A stretch of 64,000 nucleotides of DNA from Bugula neritina (taxonomy: Eukaryota > Bryozoa > Gymnolaemata > Cheilostomatida > Bugulidae): contig OZ037768.1 of assembly GCA_964035545.1 (NCBI GenBank), positions 9,353,241-9,417,240 on the forward strand, read 5' to 3'. The first letter of the stretch is position 1. The number at the start of each line of letters is the position of its first letter. Both the position numbers and the translations under genes were made by a program. This document shows positions 48,941-63,942 of this stretch, in pieces. Below the pieces are notes generated by a model that did not search any database, was not told the origin of the DNA, and worked only from the letters and a program-made list of their open reading frames with translations.

Positions 48941-49262
48941 TGGCACAGTTGATAGTGGCACAGTTGATAGTGGCACAGTTGATAGTGGCACAGTTGATAG
49001 TGGCACAGTTGAGAGTGGCACAGTTGAGAGTGGCACAGTTGAGAGTGGCACAGTTGAGAGTGGCACAGTTGAGAGTGGCACAGTTGAGAGTGGCACAGTT
49101 GAGAGTGGCACAGTTGAGAGTGGCACAGTTGAGAGTGGCACAGTTGAGAGTGGCACAGTTGAGAGTGGCACAGTTGAGAGTGGCACAGTTGAGAGTGGCA
49201 CAGTTGAGAGTGGCACAGTTGAGAGTGGCACAGTTGAGAGTGGCACAGTTGAGAGTGGCACA
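48941..49262. repeat. 15-bp minisatellite, 21 copies
   Basis: Unit TGGCACAGTTGAKAG in 21 full copies plus a partial one. The first four copies (48941-49000) end GATAG; the next seventeen (49001-49255) end GAGAG and are otherwise identical. As 15 is a multiple of three, frames on both strands stay open across the array, producing repetitive ORFs that are not genes. Confidence 0.97.
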
Positions 49263-51863
49263 AATGGAAAAGTAGGTAAAATGTCACACTTATGTCAAAT
49301 ATTCTCAAATTCAAGCTCATACCAATATATTGGTGACCGTCTATCTGGGGGTCGTCTATTTGAGCTTGAAAAGAGCACCTTTTGCTTGCTTATTCAATTT
49401 CAGATAAAACCTATAGACATTTTGTTGGTCATTTAAAGAGGTCAAAAAACTTTGAATAATTAAGCTGACTAATGGGTGGCAATGGCTACACAGTAAAGTA
49501 CATAATATAAAGTAGTAGTCAGCTGTGTGTACAGGTAAGACATTTCAGAACTCTTGTTCCTTGTTATGTAACTACATGTGATTATTTTTAGGAGCTTAAG
49601 TTATGTAAATGTGATTATGTTAAACTCTTCATAATCTGTTTATTGTTGTTATGTAATAAAACTCATTTAGTGTGTAACCACAAGTACTTCCCAACGTCAT
49701 ATGATTGTTCTAGATTCTAGTGCATATAATATAATATGCTTGTTTACACTTACTTAATTTGTTAAAACACTAACTGTTTGTACCAGCTTACATACAGGCA
49801 TAAAGAAGACCCATGGCTGTATATTCTGTAGTAGCTAATATTCTGCTATATGTATTTTATACTGTGTACACTTTTTGAACCTGCAGTATAATGAACCTAC
49901 AACACGGTGCACTTACTATCTGAAGTGAAGCTAGATGGGTAGAAAAATAAACAGAAACCTCAACAACAATATGTGAGGAATAACCAAATGTAAAGTAATT
50001 AATTGAAGACCTCACCTCATTGTTAAAAGGATTGTGTGCAACATATTTTGTGTATTATGTTATATATTGCAAGTTTTAAATTTTTAACAAATTATGGGTT
50101 TTGTTTGTCAAATATAAATTTATCCATAACACAATTGACATCTTGCTTTTATTTTGATCAACAGCCAACAAGTTTTTGTTTTGTGACTTGGGTAATTGAC
50201 AAAAATATACACCAGTAAAGTTGGTTCTAGACTATGTTATACAACAAATTTTCATTTATAAAACATAAACATTTTAGTATGCTCTGCTAAAATTTGAAAA
50301 GTTGCTTGATCTTCAGATATATGAAGAATGATTTAAATTTAAAACTATTAAAACCATCTAATTTAGTTGCGGTTAGAGCTTTCAACAAATAGTAATATAT
50401 AATTATTATCATTACCATACCATGAAGTTTGAAGTTGGGACATAACTCTAAACGCCAGATCCCCCTCCCCCAACTACTGGACAGCTCATCCATTTACAAC
50501 TCGGAGCTGCTTAAAGAACCATTTTTGTATTTAATGCTATAGTTAGAGGATTTATAAGCAATTATTTGTATTACATGGACTGTTGGTAGTTTTCCCCACT
50601 ATGTTTTTCAAATATGCCTGTAGCATAATATTATTATAATAAATGTTTTGAGTTTGTCAAGTTTTCAACAATTTTGTTTTAACTAACTGTTTTAAGATGT
50701 TATAAGGATATTAGATTGCAAATATTAGATGTTATGAGACATTAGATTGCAGTCATTTTTCAGTATAATAGCTGATTTATTTATAAATTCAAAATGTTTA
50801 TAACTTGGGTTATGATTATTTGCATAAAACCGTGCCTATAGCAAGTTCCATGTCCTACCCTGTTGAATACGCAGGCTCTTTTATTGGAAGTAGTTGAGTA
50901 TTATTGGGTGTTTGTGATGTTCACTATGACATCATAAATTGAATGAAAAATCCATTGCATTATGCTGGATGTGTGCATTAATCATAAACTATATGGTGTG
51001 TCTTTCAACAACAATGCTACACTTATTCAACATTCATCAGAACCCACAACTAATTCATAACTCAATTTTACTGAAAAATTGAAAAGTAGAATAGTGTCCA
51101 AGTGCACAGCTTAGCTGAAGAATTTATCAGTGAGGTTTGTATTTGAAATGGTTGATAAGTCTTGCACAAGCTCATGGTGTATATTATTAAAGTTGGACAA
51201 AACATTGACAATGTTAAATTGGTACTGCAAGTGGTCCTATATATTATCTCATATGTAATGCAAAAGAAACAAAATTTGTGCATTCTGTTGTTAGTGCAAT
51301 AGTAGCCTATAACTTTTATACAAAAAATGAATGTATAAACACAATTGATCAGAGTCTCTACTACACATCCATTATATTTAATTGTCACTATAACCACCAT
51401 TCTCTAATAATAAGGTATAACATATAAAGGTAAAAGTTTTACAATACTAGTGAAATAAAATCAAATAGATTACTCAATTTGAGCTTTGAATCAACTAGTA
51501 AGAACAGAATAATTTCAACCACAGTGACAGATTCTATAAATTAGCAACACCATTTCAAAAAATGTCATAGTATAAAAATTTATTTGCAAATTTTAAAATG
51601 ATGAAAGAGAATATATAGCCATCAACAAAACTATTTAAAATTACTGAACTTTTGAAGGAGTGATTGTATGGTGCATCACAAGAATAGATGTATAAAACAA
51701 TCATTTGAATTTACATGATAAAACTTCATACATAATGGTTAAATAAAGTGGCAACTAATTTTATTTAGAAGTTAGGTATAGTGAATACTTAAAATACTTC
51801 AAATATTACGTAAACTTTTAAACTACTTTAGAAAAATACATTTCAAAATCTATGAAGTAGCAG
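49263..51863. other. AT-rich spacer
   Basis: No coding exon or transposon end was recognised. It should include the 3' UTR of the GDPD gene at its right edge. Confidence 0.4.
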
Positions 51864-52853
51864 TTACATGGTGAATGATGTGTATCCATTCTTACTCATC
51901 CACAACTTCAATTGACTAGGAAAATCGGTCATGATTCCCATTGCTCCGCATTTAGCTGCTCTTTCCCATTGCTCTTCCGTATTTAAAACAAACATAATCG
52001 TTGGAACTCCACGTTTGCGGAGATGAGTGATCAACTTCTCATTTGTGAAAAAATAATCCAATATTCGCAACAAATGATTGACATATGGACGCCATTTAGA
52101 GTATATTGGAACAACATCTATATACTTTAGACCAATTTCAAACATTGGTATTTCAAAGCAATCAGCATAGACAGGAACAAAAGGGAGCAAGCCAGTGCAG
52201 TATAAAAACAATGTCATTATTACCTCTACACCAGAATAATATAATAATATATTGGTATTTAAAGCTCTGACACTTGTCATAATGGCAGATGAGCTATTGC
52301 CCCACAAGGTGCGATCTTCTCTTTGATATTTCTTCACAAGTTCCGCAACCGAAGAAATTAATTTCAAATTGTGAGTTTTTATATCAATATTGATTAGCAT
52401 GGCAGGATATTTTTTGAACAAATCTTCCAACAAAAGGATTTTTCTTTCACTTTCAGGAACTTGTTTTGTTAAATGATGGCCTTTCATAAATGCTAATTGC
52501 TGGGTGCATAAAAGAGGTGGTAAGTCATAAAAATTTGTCTCACTGATAAGGACGTCTTCTCCACACAATCGCAACAAGTTATTATCATGCGCAATAACTA
52601 CATAGTTATCTTTGGTCATTTGACAGTCGATTTCAAACATATCTGTACCTAGAGCTGCCGCATAATCAAAAGCCTTCATGGTATTTTCCAAATTCTCCCC
52701 AGCACCACCTCTGTGACTGACATGCAAACACAAGGCTCTTTTGTCTTGTGCCAGTTTTCTTCTTCTTGGTTTGTGAAGAATTTCTGGCTTCAGTCGTAAA
52801 ACATATGAGAGTGTGCAGTAACAGCCAAGCACTAGAGTGACAGCAAACCACAT
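51864..52853 (-). CDS. GDPD1: Glycerophosphodiester phosphodiesterase, GDPD1/3-like
   Basis: Membrane enzyme of the GDPD family; animal GDPD1/GDPD3 act as lysophospholipase D, releasing lysophosphatidic acid or N-acylethanolamines. Single coding exon, 329 aa (human GDPD1 314). The ATG at 52851-52853 is chosen; the open frame extends 11 codons upstream but only from a TTG. Residues about 2-20 form an N-terminal membrane anchor (MWFAVTLVLGCYCTLSYVL). Catalytic His47-Arg48 lie in HVSHRGGAGENLENT, metal ligands Glu74 and Asp76 in DMFEIDC, and His89 in VVIAHDNNL. A second hydrophobic stretch reads VIMTLFLYCTGLLPFVPV, and GIMTDFP near the C-terminus is typical. An AG at about 52906 suggests a leader intron. 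A coding gene without introns is unusual among its neighbours here. Confidence 0.93.
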   Translation of the reverse strand: MWFAVTLVLGCYCTLSYVLRLKPEILHKPRRRKLAQDKRALCLHVSHRGGAGENLENTMKAFDYAAALGTDMFEIDCQMTKDNYVVIAHDNNLLRLCGEDVLISETNFYDLPPLLCTQQLAFMKGHHLTKQVPESERKILLLEDLFKKYPAMLINIDIKTHNLKLISSVAELVKKYQREDRTLWGNSSSAIMTSVRALNTNILLYYSGVEVIMTLFLYCTGLLPFVPVYADCFEIPMFEIGLKYIDVVPIYSKWRPYVNHLLRILDYFFTNEKLITHLRKRGVPTIMFVLNTEEQWERAAKCGAMGIMTDFPSQLKLWMSKNGYTSFTM

Positions 52854-52906
52854 TCTTGTATTCTTTGAATTGTTCAGATGACCCAATGTGTTACTTCACA
52901 AATATC

Positions 52907-54195
52907 TAAAGCAACACAAAACGTTAGATACCAACATGTCCTTTTTAGTTTTATGTAATATAGACTATTATTTTTATGAGTTCTAAAGTTCTAAAGAAGT
53001 GCTGGCATAGATTCTACACAACTAAAAATAATGCATTTCTAGTAAAATTTTAATAAGCAAAATATAGAGCAACTTTTTATGAATGGTTTAGATTCTAGAA
53101 AAATTTGAAATTTTTCTCAGTTTAAGCAAAATTTTTAAATATATGTATATTGAGAGCTACTCAATAAATATTAATATTGATATAGATGTTAATAGGACAA
53201 ATAAAAGATCTGCTAGTTCAGGGGTTTACTAAAAATAGCATAAAAACAGAAATTACAAACAAAAATCACAAGGAGCACCTAGTATATATACTTTTTTAAT
53301 TTTATGAAGCAAATACATAACTGTCAAAATTTTCTACCCAATATTGATAATATTCCAATAAGCACGCAGTTACAGACCACCTCATAAACACCCGCAAATA
53401 TTGTTACACGGCTTTATGCTGCAACTTAAAATAAGTGTATTGTACTAAATGAAAGCTACCAATGTGTAGTTATACTACCCAGCTGCCATCGTGTTTTTAT
53501 ACTTGGTAACAATATCAAGTTTTAATGCTTCTTGTTCTGTTGCTAGTAGACTAGTTGAAAAAAAATTAACTGAAGCTCTTCAAAATCTTGGCATTATGTT
53601 TAAAATATTTCAAATGATTTCCTTAGTTATCCTTTTTCATAATCTGTAAGTTTTAATAACTGACTAATATAAAATAGTGGCAACTAAAAACTGAAATTAT
53701 TTTATTTTCACCTTGACTATGACTATAACTAAATTAATAATTATTATGACTACATCATCATAAAAATTATTTTAATGATAACTTAAAATAGTACCAACAT
53801 AATATAAATTTTGGGTTTGCACTTTTGCAGCAACAATTCACTTAGCAATGTGGAGTGAAAATTTATATCAATACATTACTGGCCAACCACAAATGAAAGG
53901 TAGAAGAGCCAGTTTACTAGGAGTTTTCTTTATTACTGCACAAGCCTAAGGTATTTCTCAAACCTACACAGTATATTGGCCAAGTTTAGCTGTGCATGCA
54001 GAATTCGAGCTATGACAGCCAAAAACACTCTTACTCAGTAGTAAAGCACAATGATAACATTGACACAAATGGTAGATCCTTTGACGCTGCACCAACCTTC
54101 GAACGCAGGACAACCATGTGTAAGTTGGATAAAACTGAGAAACTATTAAGCAAAATGCAACAGACATATCATTAAGCTGCACTAAAATTGAGCAA
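52907..54195. other. AT-rich spacer
   Basis: Upstream region of the GDPD gene. No exon was recognised. Confidence 0.35.
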
Positions 54196-55095
54196 TGACC
54201 CTAATCTAAGAGCTCAAAGCTTTCAGAAGAGAAAACTCAAAATAACTAGAAGAGAACAAGATTCATCTAAAAAATCTAGGTGAATAAAATGACAATGCAG
54301 AAAATAAAATAAAATCGGATTACAAAAACTAAATGCTATTCTGTGTGACACTACTGAAGATCAATCCTGTAAAGATCAGTGGATCCGAAACACTCTCTAA
54401 CTAAAAGCAACTGCTTCAGATCCTATAGACAACTACTGTAGGTCTCACTGAACTGATAAAGAGTCACTAAATTGAAAATCTTCAGGACCTGATGAGAAAC
54501 TAAATCTACTTGTTGATGTAATGATGTCATTAGTGTGCCTGAAACACATATTCAAAGCCTCAATTGATTATGAAAAGCTGCTCACACAGTGAAAGCCAAC
54601 GCAAAATGATGGAGCACATTACACTTTACTTTAAGAACCAAAAGCTGAATAATTTTCTCTACAACAGGCAAAATGAATCGCAAAGAGGTATATATCTGTG
54701 CTACTTATCATGAGCAGCAAAGACTAAAGAAGCAATAAATACTTGACTTTTGACAAAATGCCTCATGCTCTACTGGTGCATAAACTGAATTTAATACCTC
54801 AAATATACTTATAACGTGTGAGCTGAATCTAAAATTTTTTGAAGCACAGAAAACAAAAAATAGTTAACAAAGAGCAACCTTCCTTGAAGCTAAAGGTAAC
54901 TTCAGGGTTCTCAAAGGCTTCAGTTAGGAGCCATCACTATTTCTAATATAAATCCATGATATTCCTATAAAATTCAACTGTAATGCAAATCTTTATGTTG
55001 ATGATACAGCACTATATTAGCCTGTTAACATTAAACAAGACACTGCTTTTATTGAATAAGCACTAGGTCTGCTGCCTGAGATGAGCTAAGATCTG
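54196..55095 (+). mobile_element. Highly decayed LINE reverse transcriptase
   Basis: Short stretches in shifting frames match a Jockey/CR1/L2-type reverse transcriptase in the right order: a SSGPDE-like block near 54487, FDKMPHALLVHKLNLIPQIY near 54750, a degraded GVLKGFS...EPS block near 54910, then NLYVDDTALY (catalytic YxDD) near 54985-55015 and PVNIKQDTAFIE after it. Many stops and shifts interrupt it, so it is far older than the RTE copy at the left edge. Limits are approximate. Confidence 0.75.
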
Positions 55096-55119
55096 TATAC
55101 TGATACCCAATCACTATCA

Positions 55120-55620
55120 CTATGACTGTTATAATTTAAATTAAGTAATACTAAATATTAATACTGTAAATGTAATACATAATGGCTAATACTATTACTA
55201 ATAGTAATACTAATAACTATAATAGCTACTAATAATTATAAGTATATTAATATTACAGTTACTGTTAGTAATATTACTGCTAATAGTAATACTATTACTA
55301 TTAAGAACTCCAATACTAATAGTCATAGTAATAGTATAATATTAAATATAACTATTATTACTATTAGTATCAGTATCAGTATTACTATTACTCTATTAGT
55401 ATTACAGTATCAGTAATATAAATATACCTAATATAAATGATATTATAACTCGTATTACTACTATGTTTATAGCAATACACTTACAGCCAATAATTATACT
55501 TATACTAGTGTTTAGCCTTATCATAATGATAATCATTATCAATATCATTATGCCAAATATAATATTAATAATACTAAAAGTAAAAGTAAACGTAAAACTA
55601 AATTAGTTAAACTAATTTGC
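55120..55620. repeat. Mosaic ACTAATAGTAATA tract
   Basis: About 500 bp of shuffled TACTAATAGT, ATTACTATTAG and ATAATGATAATCATTATC segments directly after the dead LINE. No gene. Confidence 0.7.
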
Positions 55621-57140
55621 ATTACTTTACTTAATTAAAAGAAAGAGTTAAACAAACATATTCGATTTTTAATTTTATATTATTGATATTAATATTTATA
55701 TCATATATCACTATTATATTATAATATAGTAATTATAGATATATTTCATTTTATAATAAACTCTAAGGACTGAAACCAAAATGAATGAAATTAAAATAGG
55801 ATTGGGAAATAAAAATTAAATACGAGAAATTTCTAACAACTATTACTAATACTATAAACTTTAAACTTATAGTTATAAAGGTACTAAACTACTGCAATCT
55901 ACATCAACACTGTAGACTACAGTAATTGTAAATAGTAAATTTGCTAAAATGGCAGTCTAGAAATCGAATATAGAAGGTAATTATTATCATACCGATATTC
56001 TATTAGTATTACTTGTGGTAAAAATTATCAACTGTAGATTTTAAACTTTGACCCTTCACCTGGACTTGGAGTCTCGTCACAAAGGTTTTTACGATCACTC
56101 AAGATTTTTTGTTCCTAGATGAAAGGTTAAAAGGCGCTATTGCGCAGGATGAAAGTCGAACTGCTTCTATAAAAAACAACCATTGTTGTCCCGTGGGTAG
56201 GCGTAGCTTCAATAGGATAGCCACGTTATTCATAAAAGCGTTCCAAAGACATGAGCCATGCGGATGACCCATAGGCCGTAAGGATAAACAACTCCCGCAC
56301 ATTTTGAACACAATATTATATATCAATAACGCATATATACCACATAGTGGCTACATCAGGTGACAATATTTATTACAAGTCCAACCAAGTTTTGTTCAAC
56401 ACTGAATAAAAATTTGTTGACGAGCTTCATACTTTTGGCTGATAGCAATGAGCACCAATTACAAGCAAGGGCCTTTTTACTGCAAGTGCTCTATACTTTT
56501 AGAAACTTGACTTTTTAAATGCTGGGATAATCAAACTGTTGTGATTTGTTCTAGTGTTGCACTGCAAAGTACTCATTTGCAGAAAACGTTATCAGTTTAA
56601 ATCAGATATTGAATTTTTTTACAAAGGGTGTTCCAACATCTACCAAATCTTTTGCATGTAATATAATGACCCTACCATAAGGGTATCTCAACATTCAAAT
56701 TGGCTAAATGATTCGATTGCATGCACATTCATTGCAATTGTCTATTTTGCATCACACATCTTCTTACAAAAAAAAAACATTTTATTTTTGGAAACTGTAC
56801 ATACATAAATGTTTACAACACACAGAAATTTATTTTTACTTGCTTTCCTCAAAATTTTAGGTTGCAGCAGTGGTTATATGTTTTAAGAATAAATAATATT
56901 ATAATGAAAAATGTTTGTTTTTAACGTATATTTAAATGGAAAATTTATTACAGTAAGAAAAATATACATACATACATACATACAACCTAATACAGTATAA
57001 AGTAAAAAGCCAAGGCTAATAAATAAAATTATTTTCAATAATTGAGCAATAATTACTATCTTCAGAAGTATTCTTAGCGTTCACCTAAATGTTTATGAAA
57101 ACGATTTCATATAATATGCTTGTCAGCAGAAATATTACTA
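55621..57140. other. AT-rich spacer
   Basis: No recognised gene. A GC-richer patch at 56090-56330 supports a 75-codon minus-strand frame, but with no family resemblance or splice context it is not called. ACATACATACATACA near 56970 is a short microsatellite. Confidence 0.4.
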
Positions 57141-60126
57141 TTAAACCTCAAGAAGATACGTTTTCAGCACAAATGGTATATTTAATTGCTCAACCTGATT
57201 TAAAGGATTGACTTTTAATAACTTTTTCCTAATAAGTTTTTTACACCACCATGCCAATGAAGGAGGATTAGAAGTCACATGCTTTAGCCAACGCTTGTTT
57301 TCTTCAGCCCACCCATCAACATACATGTCAAAAGTGGGCACACTGAACATCTCTGCATTGAGATAGCAGCCGGCAGCAACTAAAGCTTTAATGATGCTCA
57401 ATTCTTCATGATGAACCGCAACAAATAATGGTGAAACGGGTACATCATAAATTTTGTCAAATTGTTCTTCATATATATTTTGTCCTCTACAGGGGACTTC
57501 CGCATCGACATTTCTTGCTAACAACAATTGCACAGATGCTAAAGAGCGACTGTAAACGGCGTTCCATAAGGGCGATATATTCATATTGTTGCACAAAGAT
57601 GGATTGGCATTATGCTGTAGGAGTTCCTTCACCATTTCAGAATTGCCATTATGGGAAGCATATATCAAAGCTGTATCACCATCATTGTCTTGCTGATTTG
57701 TATCACAACCTAATGATAGTAAGTATTGAACACATGGCATACTATCCGCATGACAAGCCAGGCCCACAGCAGTGTTCCCATCATAAGTAAGGAGATTAGG
57801 GTCAGCACCATACCTACACAGCATCTGAACACCTTGCAGATTTCCTTGCCATGCTGCATAATGTAAAGCACTATAATAATTTGACTCATTCTTCTCGGCA
57901 TTTGTCACCACTTGATCAATCAAGTCTGGCTTGAATTTAACAATAGTCTCGGCAACTGATAATTTATCCGTATTCAGATGTACCATTAGAGCTGTACCAC
58001 TAGGACTCACCATAATGGCAGGGTCAGCACCTTTAGAAAGTAGCAGCTCTGCGGCACCTGCAAAGGAACTTGTTAATCAACATCAAAATGTTTACAGAGC
58101 ATAATATTATTTTTAGATCTGGCAGCTAAAATTTCCCAAGCATTGTTTCATACTTTTAAGCCAATAGACATATTAGGGGATGCATCTGAAAAGTTTGCTG
58201 TCATTTTTAAGCACATTATCACAACATATTTACACAAGAGCAGCTACAACATCCTTATTTTTAGACAGGACATCGTACACAACAATGTTTGTCAAAACGA
58301 CAATCGAATATTTTGCATGTTTAGGTATATTAAGGTTAAGCATAATTTCAAAGATGACACCTTTTAGCCAAAATATTCGATAATCTAACTTCTCCCACTA
58401 GGATGTAGGTATTTTCAAGTCATAAATTTTATTTTATTTTTGAATACACACTTAGATAAAACCTAAACACTATATTCACCATAAATTGTGATTATAATCA
58501 TGCTTAATTAAAATGAGCCTATAAGTAACATATTATATAGCAATATACATGATGACGGTGTAAAGTAGAGAGCAGTGTATCCTTCCTTTATGTCATCATT
58601 GATATCCCCAACACCCAGTGACAGCAGCCAAGAAATAACTTCAGGTGCACCACGCTTCACTGCCAAATACATGAGCTCCTTCCAATGAGCTATATTGATG
58701 AAATCAGGTCCTGGATAATACAATAAACATCATAATGGCACAGAATCAAGCCTGCACGTACATATCAAATCGTCCACCCTGACTTTAGAGATCTAATAGG
58801 TGTATTTCTGGGTTTTTTACTTCTCTAGTATTCAAAGTGTCGCCCAACCATTATATTTTTGAAATCGTCAAATGTTGAATTGAATTACAACATTACTCGA
58901 GCCTAAAACCACACTAGAGATAGCACATTAAAATGCAAGATTTATTATACATGTATCTGCTGATAAAATATCTATCTTGACATTGATTAAAAAACATCCA
59001 AAGGCACTAAATTTTAATTCATGAATTAATTTTCAACTACTTAGTATATATACCACGTAAATACTTACTTGCGTGTAAATATAGACGTGCTCCTTCTGCA
59101 TCGTTGCTGATAACACGCTGTGTCAGCAAGCAGTCCTTTTTTACGAATTCTTTCAGTGAGTCAGGTGTATAAGCAAACCCTTTACTTAAAAGTAAATTTG
59201 CGGCAGCATGACGTCCATTCATTATTGCCACGTCGAATGGGAAGAATTTTCCTAAACTAGTAGTGGAATACATGTCACACCCTTGGTTCAGCAAACAGAC
59301 AAGTATGTCCACTTTAGCCAAACCTGAAAAATGAAACAAATGATTAAGCACTGAATATAATACAGTGCTTTAAAATATAGGATTAGAAATTACAAATATT
59401 GCAATTAATAAACTTAGGATTTGACACAAAAAATTACTCTACTAGCGCTAAAATATGTTGATTACATAACTTACAAAAAACTGGTAGATCATCATTGACA
59501 GATAAATTTTTTTGTAAAACAAGCAGAACTTATGCAAAATATTTTAGGTTTTTCAAAAATATGCTAAAAAATAAAACTTTGGATAGTTTTACAAATTGTG
59601 TAGCCACATACCAGCTGCTATATGTAGTGGGAAAAAGAAGAACTTTTTTGCTGACTTGCTATTCTCAGATAACCAATGATGACATTTACCATTAGCTATT
59701 AGATGCTCCACATTACCTAAATATATATTTCTCAGTGCTTTTTTGAAGCACGGGCAATCCCTTCCTACATCTAAAAAAGTAAAAGCACAGAGCGAGCTAC
59801 AACGTATATTACCTAAAGTATGACATAACGGCTATCCATCAATAAAATTGGCAATGCTGTAACCGATGGTTACCTGTAACTTGACTAAGGTCAATGCATA
59901 TAAGTGCACACACAAAGCTCTATCACAACTACCTAACCTTATTATCAATATGTATTTAAAATATTCAGCACTTACCTATAGCTATAGCCTTAGAAAGTTC
60001 ATGTTTGTAACATTTGATTAGTGTTTGAGAATCATAGGAAAAAATTAGTTGAACAATCTTTAATGCAGTACCACTTGGAATTATATTGTCGACAATTGGA
60101 ACTGATTCTTCAATGCTTTGATTCAT
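57141..60126 (-). CDS. Ankyrin repeat and SOCS-box protein (ASB-like)
   Basis: Probable substrate receptor of a Cullin-5 ubiquitin ligase: ankyrin repeats bind the target and the SOCS box binds Elongin B/C. Exons: 59976-60126, 59612-59770, 59069-59323, 58549-58710, 57141-58057; 1644 nt, 547 aa, phases consistent. Clear ankyrin repeats include YYSALHYAAWQGNLQGVQML, GNTAVGLACHADSMPCVQYL, GDTALIYASHNGNSEMVKEL and MNISPLWNAVYSRSLASVQL; weaker ones precede them (FPLHIAAGLAKVDILVCLLN; GYTALYFTPSSCAAELLLSK). The C-terminal 40 residues (PSLAWWCKKLIRKKLLK, then LNIPFVLKTYLLEV) follow the SOCS-box pattern SL..LC...IR..L...LP..L..YL, with Trp where Leu is usual. The start is ATG 60124-60126, one base after an AG acceptor, so a 5' UTR exon lies upstream. 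The exact ASB member is not assigned. Confidence 0.88.
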
Positions 60127-60429
60127 CCTATAAGTCAGGTAACAAAAGAAACCAGTGATACTAGTATTTTTGAAATTGTATGATATCATGTCATGTCTGC
60201 AATTTGCAATAAATAAATAAATCAATCAAAAGCATGGAATTGAATAATGATATTGAGCAACATAAAAATCAATGTGGAATTATATTAGCTCATTCTGATT
60301 AAGATTACAATTACATTATGATTACATTTTCAAGAAAAACTCTCTCGGCAGACTCTAGTATTTTAAAAACACATATTTATATTATTGTAATAATCATATC
60401 ATTCTGATTTCAATTATGTGTGTATTTTA

Positions 60430-60960
60430 CCATAATCATGTGATTTTATAATTCTATCAACTATGACAATTACCATTAATATTACCATCATAATAATAAT
60501 CATGAATACAACAATAAAAATAATAGTCATATGTAAATCATTATTATAATGATATTGTTAATCATAATAATAATTATATCTACTATCTAGATTAGGATAA
60601 TCATCAAGATTATGATGATAATAATAATCTAAATAGTAATCATAATCAATAATCATGATATTTATTGTCATTACGATTAAGCCTTAGTCTATGACTATAA
60701 ATATAATCATCGATCACCATTATCATTATGATTATCACAATCATAATGATATTGATAATCAAATGATTATCATAATCATTATTATTATTCATAATGTTAC
60801 ACTTAGTGAGTTAATGATATTCATATTGATAATAATAATAATAATACTAATAGTAATAGCAATCATTAATCTTAAAATAATGTATCACTATCAGTATCAC
60901 AGCTATTACTATCAGTAACTGTAAGTACTATGTTCAACACAACTACTACTAGACAAAACT
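60430..60960. repeat. Mosaic ATAATCATTATGATTATC tract
   Basis: Shuffled AAT/CAT/GAT triplets in both orientations (TGATAATCATAATAATAAT, ATTATCATTATGATTATCAC), grading into TATCACTATCAGTATCACAG. It lies in the divergent spacer between the ankyrin gene and AMPK; the rest of 60127-61729 shows no gene. Confidence 0.65.
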
Positions 60961-61729
60961 GAAAATTTTGTGATCATCATTAAATAATTAATGATTAATC
61001 ACTATCACTATGATATTCACTTATTGAATTTGATTATCATTATGATTTATGAACATTAACATGACTAAAATTCAAAATGGGAAAAACACTTTAACTTTTA
61101 CTTTAGTCTTTATGTTTACACCTTTACTTTACTTACTACATTTTGATTTAGTTTTACTGTCAACTTTACCTTTCGTCCTTTAGCTTTAGTTTTACTTCAA
61201 GATTACGCAGCACAGATTAAACATTTTGAAACTATATTAATATTGATGCTGTTTATCTCTCCTATAATTAATTATAATCACACACATAATAATCATGTTG
61301 ACATAATAATATAATAATAAATTATAATAATATATAACTTATAAATATATTTATATGTATGATTTAGTTTGATTTAGAGCGACCGCAGTGTCGTAGCCGT
61401 GTACACATGCGTTGATCAAAACAACATTATATTTTATGCCTGCAGTATAATTTTCTCAACTGTTTATAACTTAACTAAGTCATATATTAAACTAAGGAAC
61501 CTCAGCAAAATCTTTGCCAGGCACGGGAGACGTCAGCGCTCTTCACATTTTAATATTGACCCAGAAAAGTCACGTGTGTAAAAAACCACACGCAAAAGAG
61601 CTGTAGGTGCCTATAAGTATTAGCAGTATTAGTATAACAATAAGTATATGTCCAACAACAACAACTGCAAGTACATTTAACTTTGCGATTACATTAAAAG
61701 CTTCTGCAAATTGACATTGGAGTTAAGAT

Positions 61730-63942
<2,213 letters not shown>

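Noticed and set aside
48941..49262. CRISPR-like array
   Set aside because: The units are contiguous, without unique spacers, in an animal genome.
48796..49320. Long repetitive ORFs on both strands over the minisatellite
   Set aside because: They exist only because the 15-bp unit is a multiple of three and lacks stops; no start context, splice sites or family.
56099..56326. 75-codon minus-strand ORF in a GC-richer patch
   Set aside because: No recognised family, splice signals or neighbours; kept only as a note.
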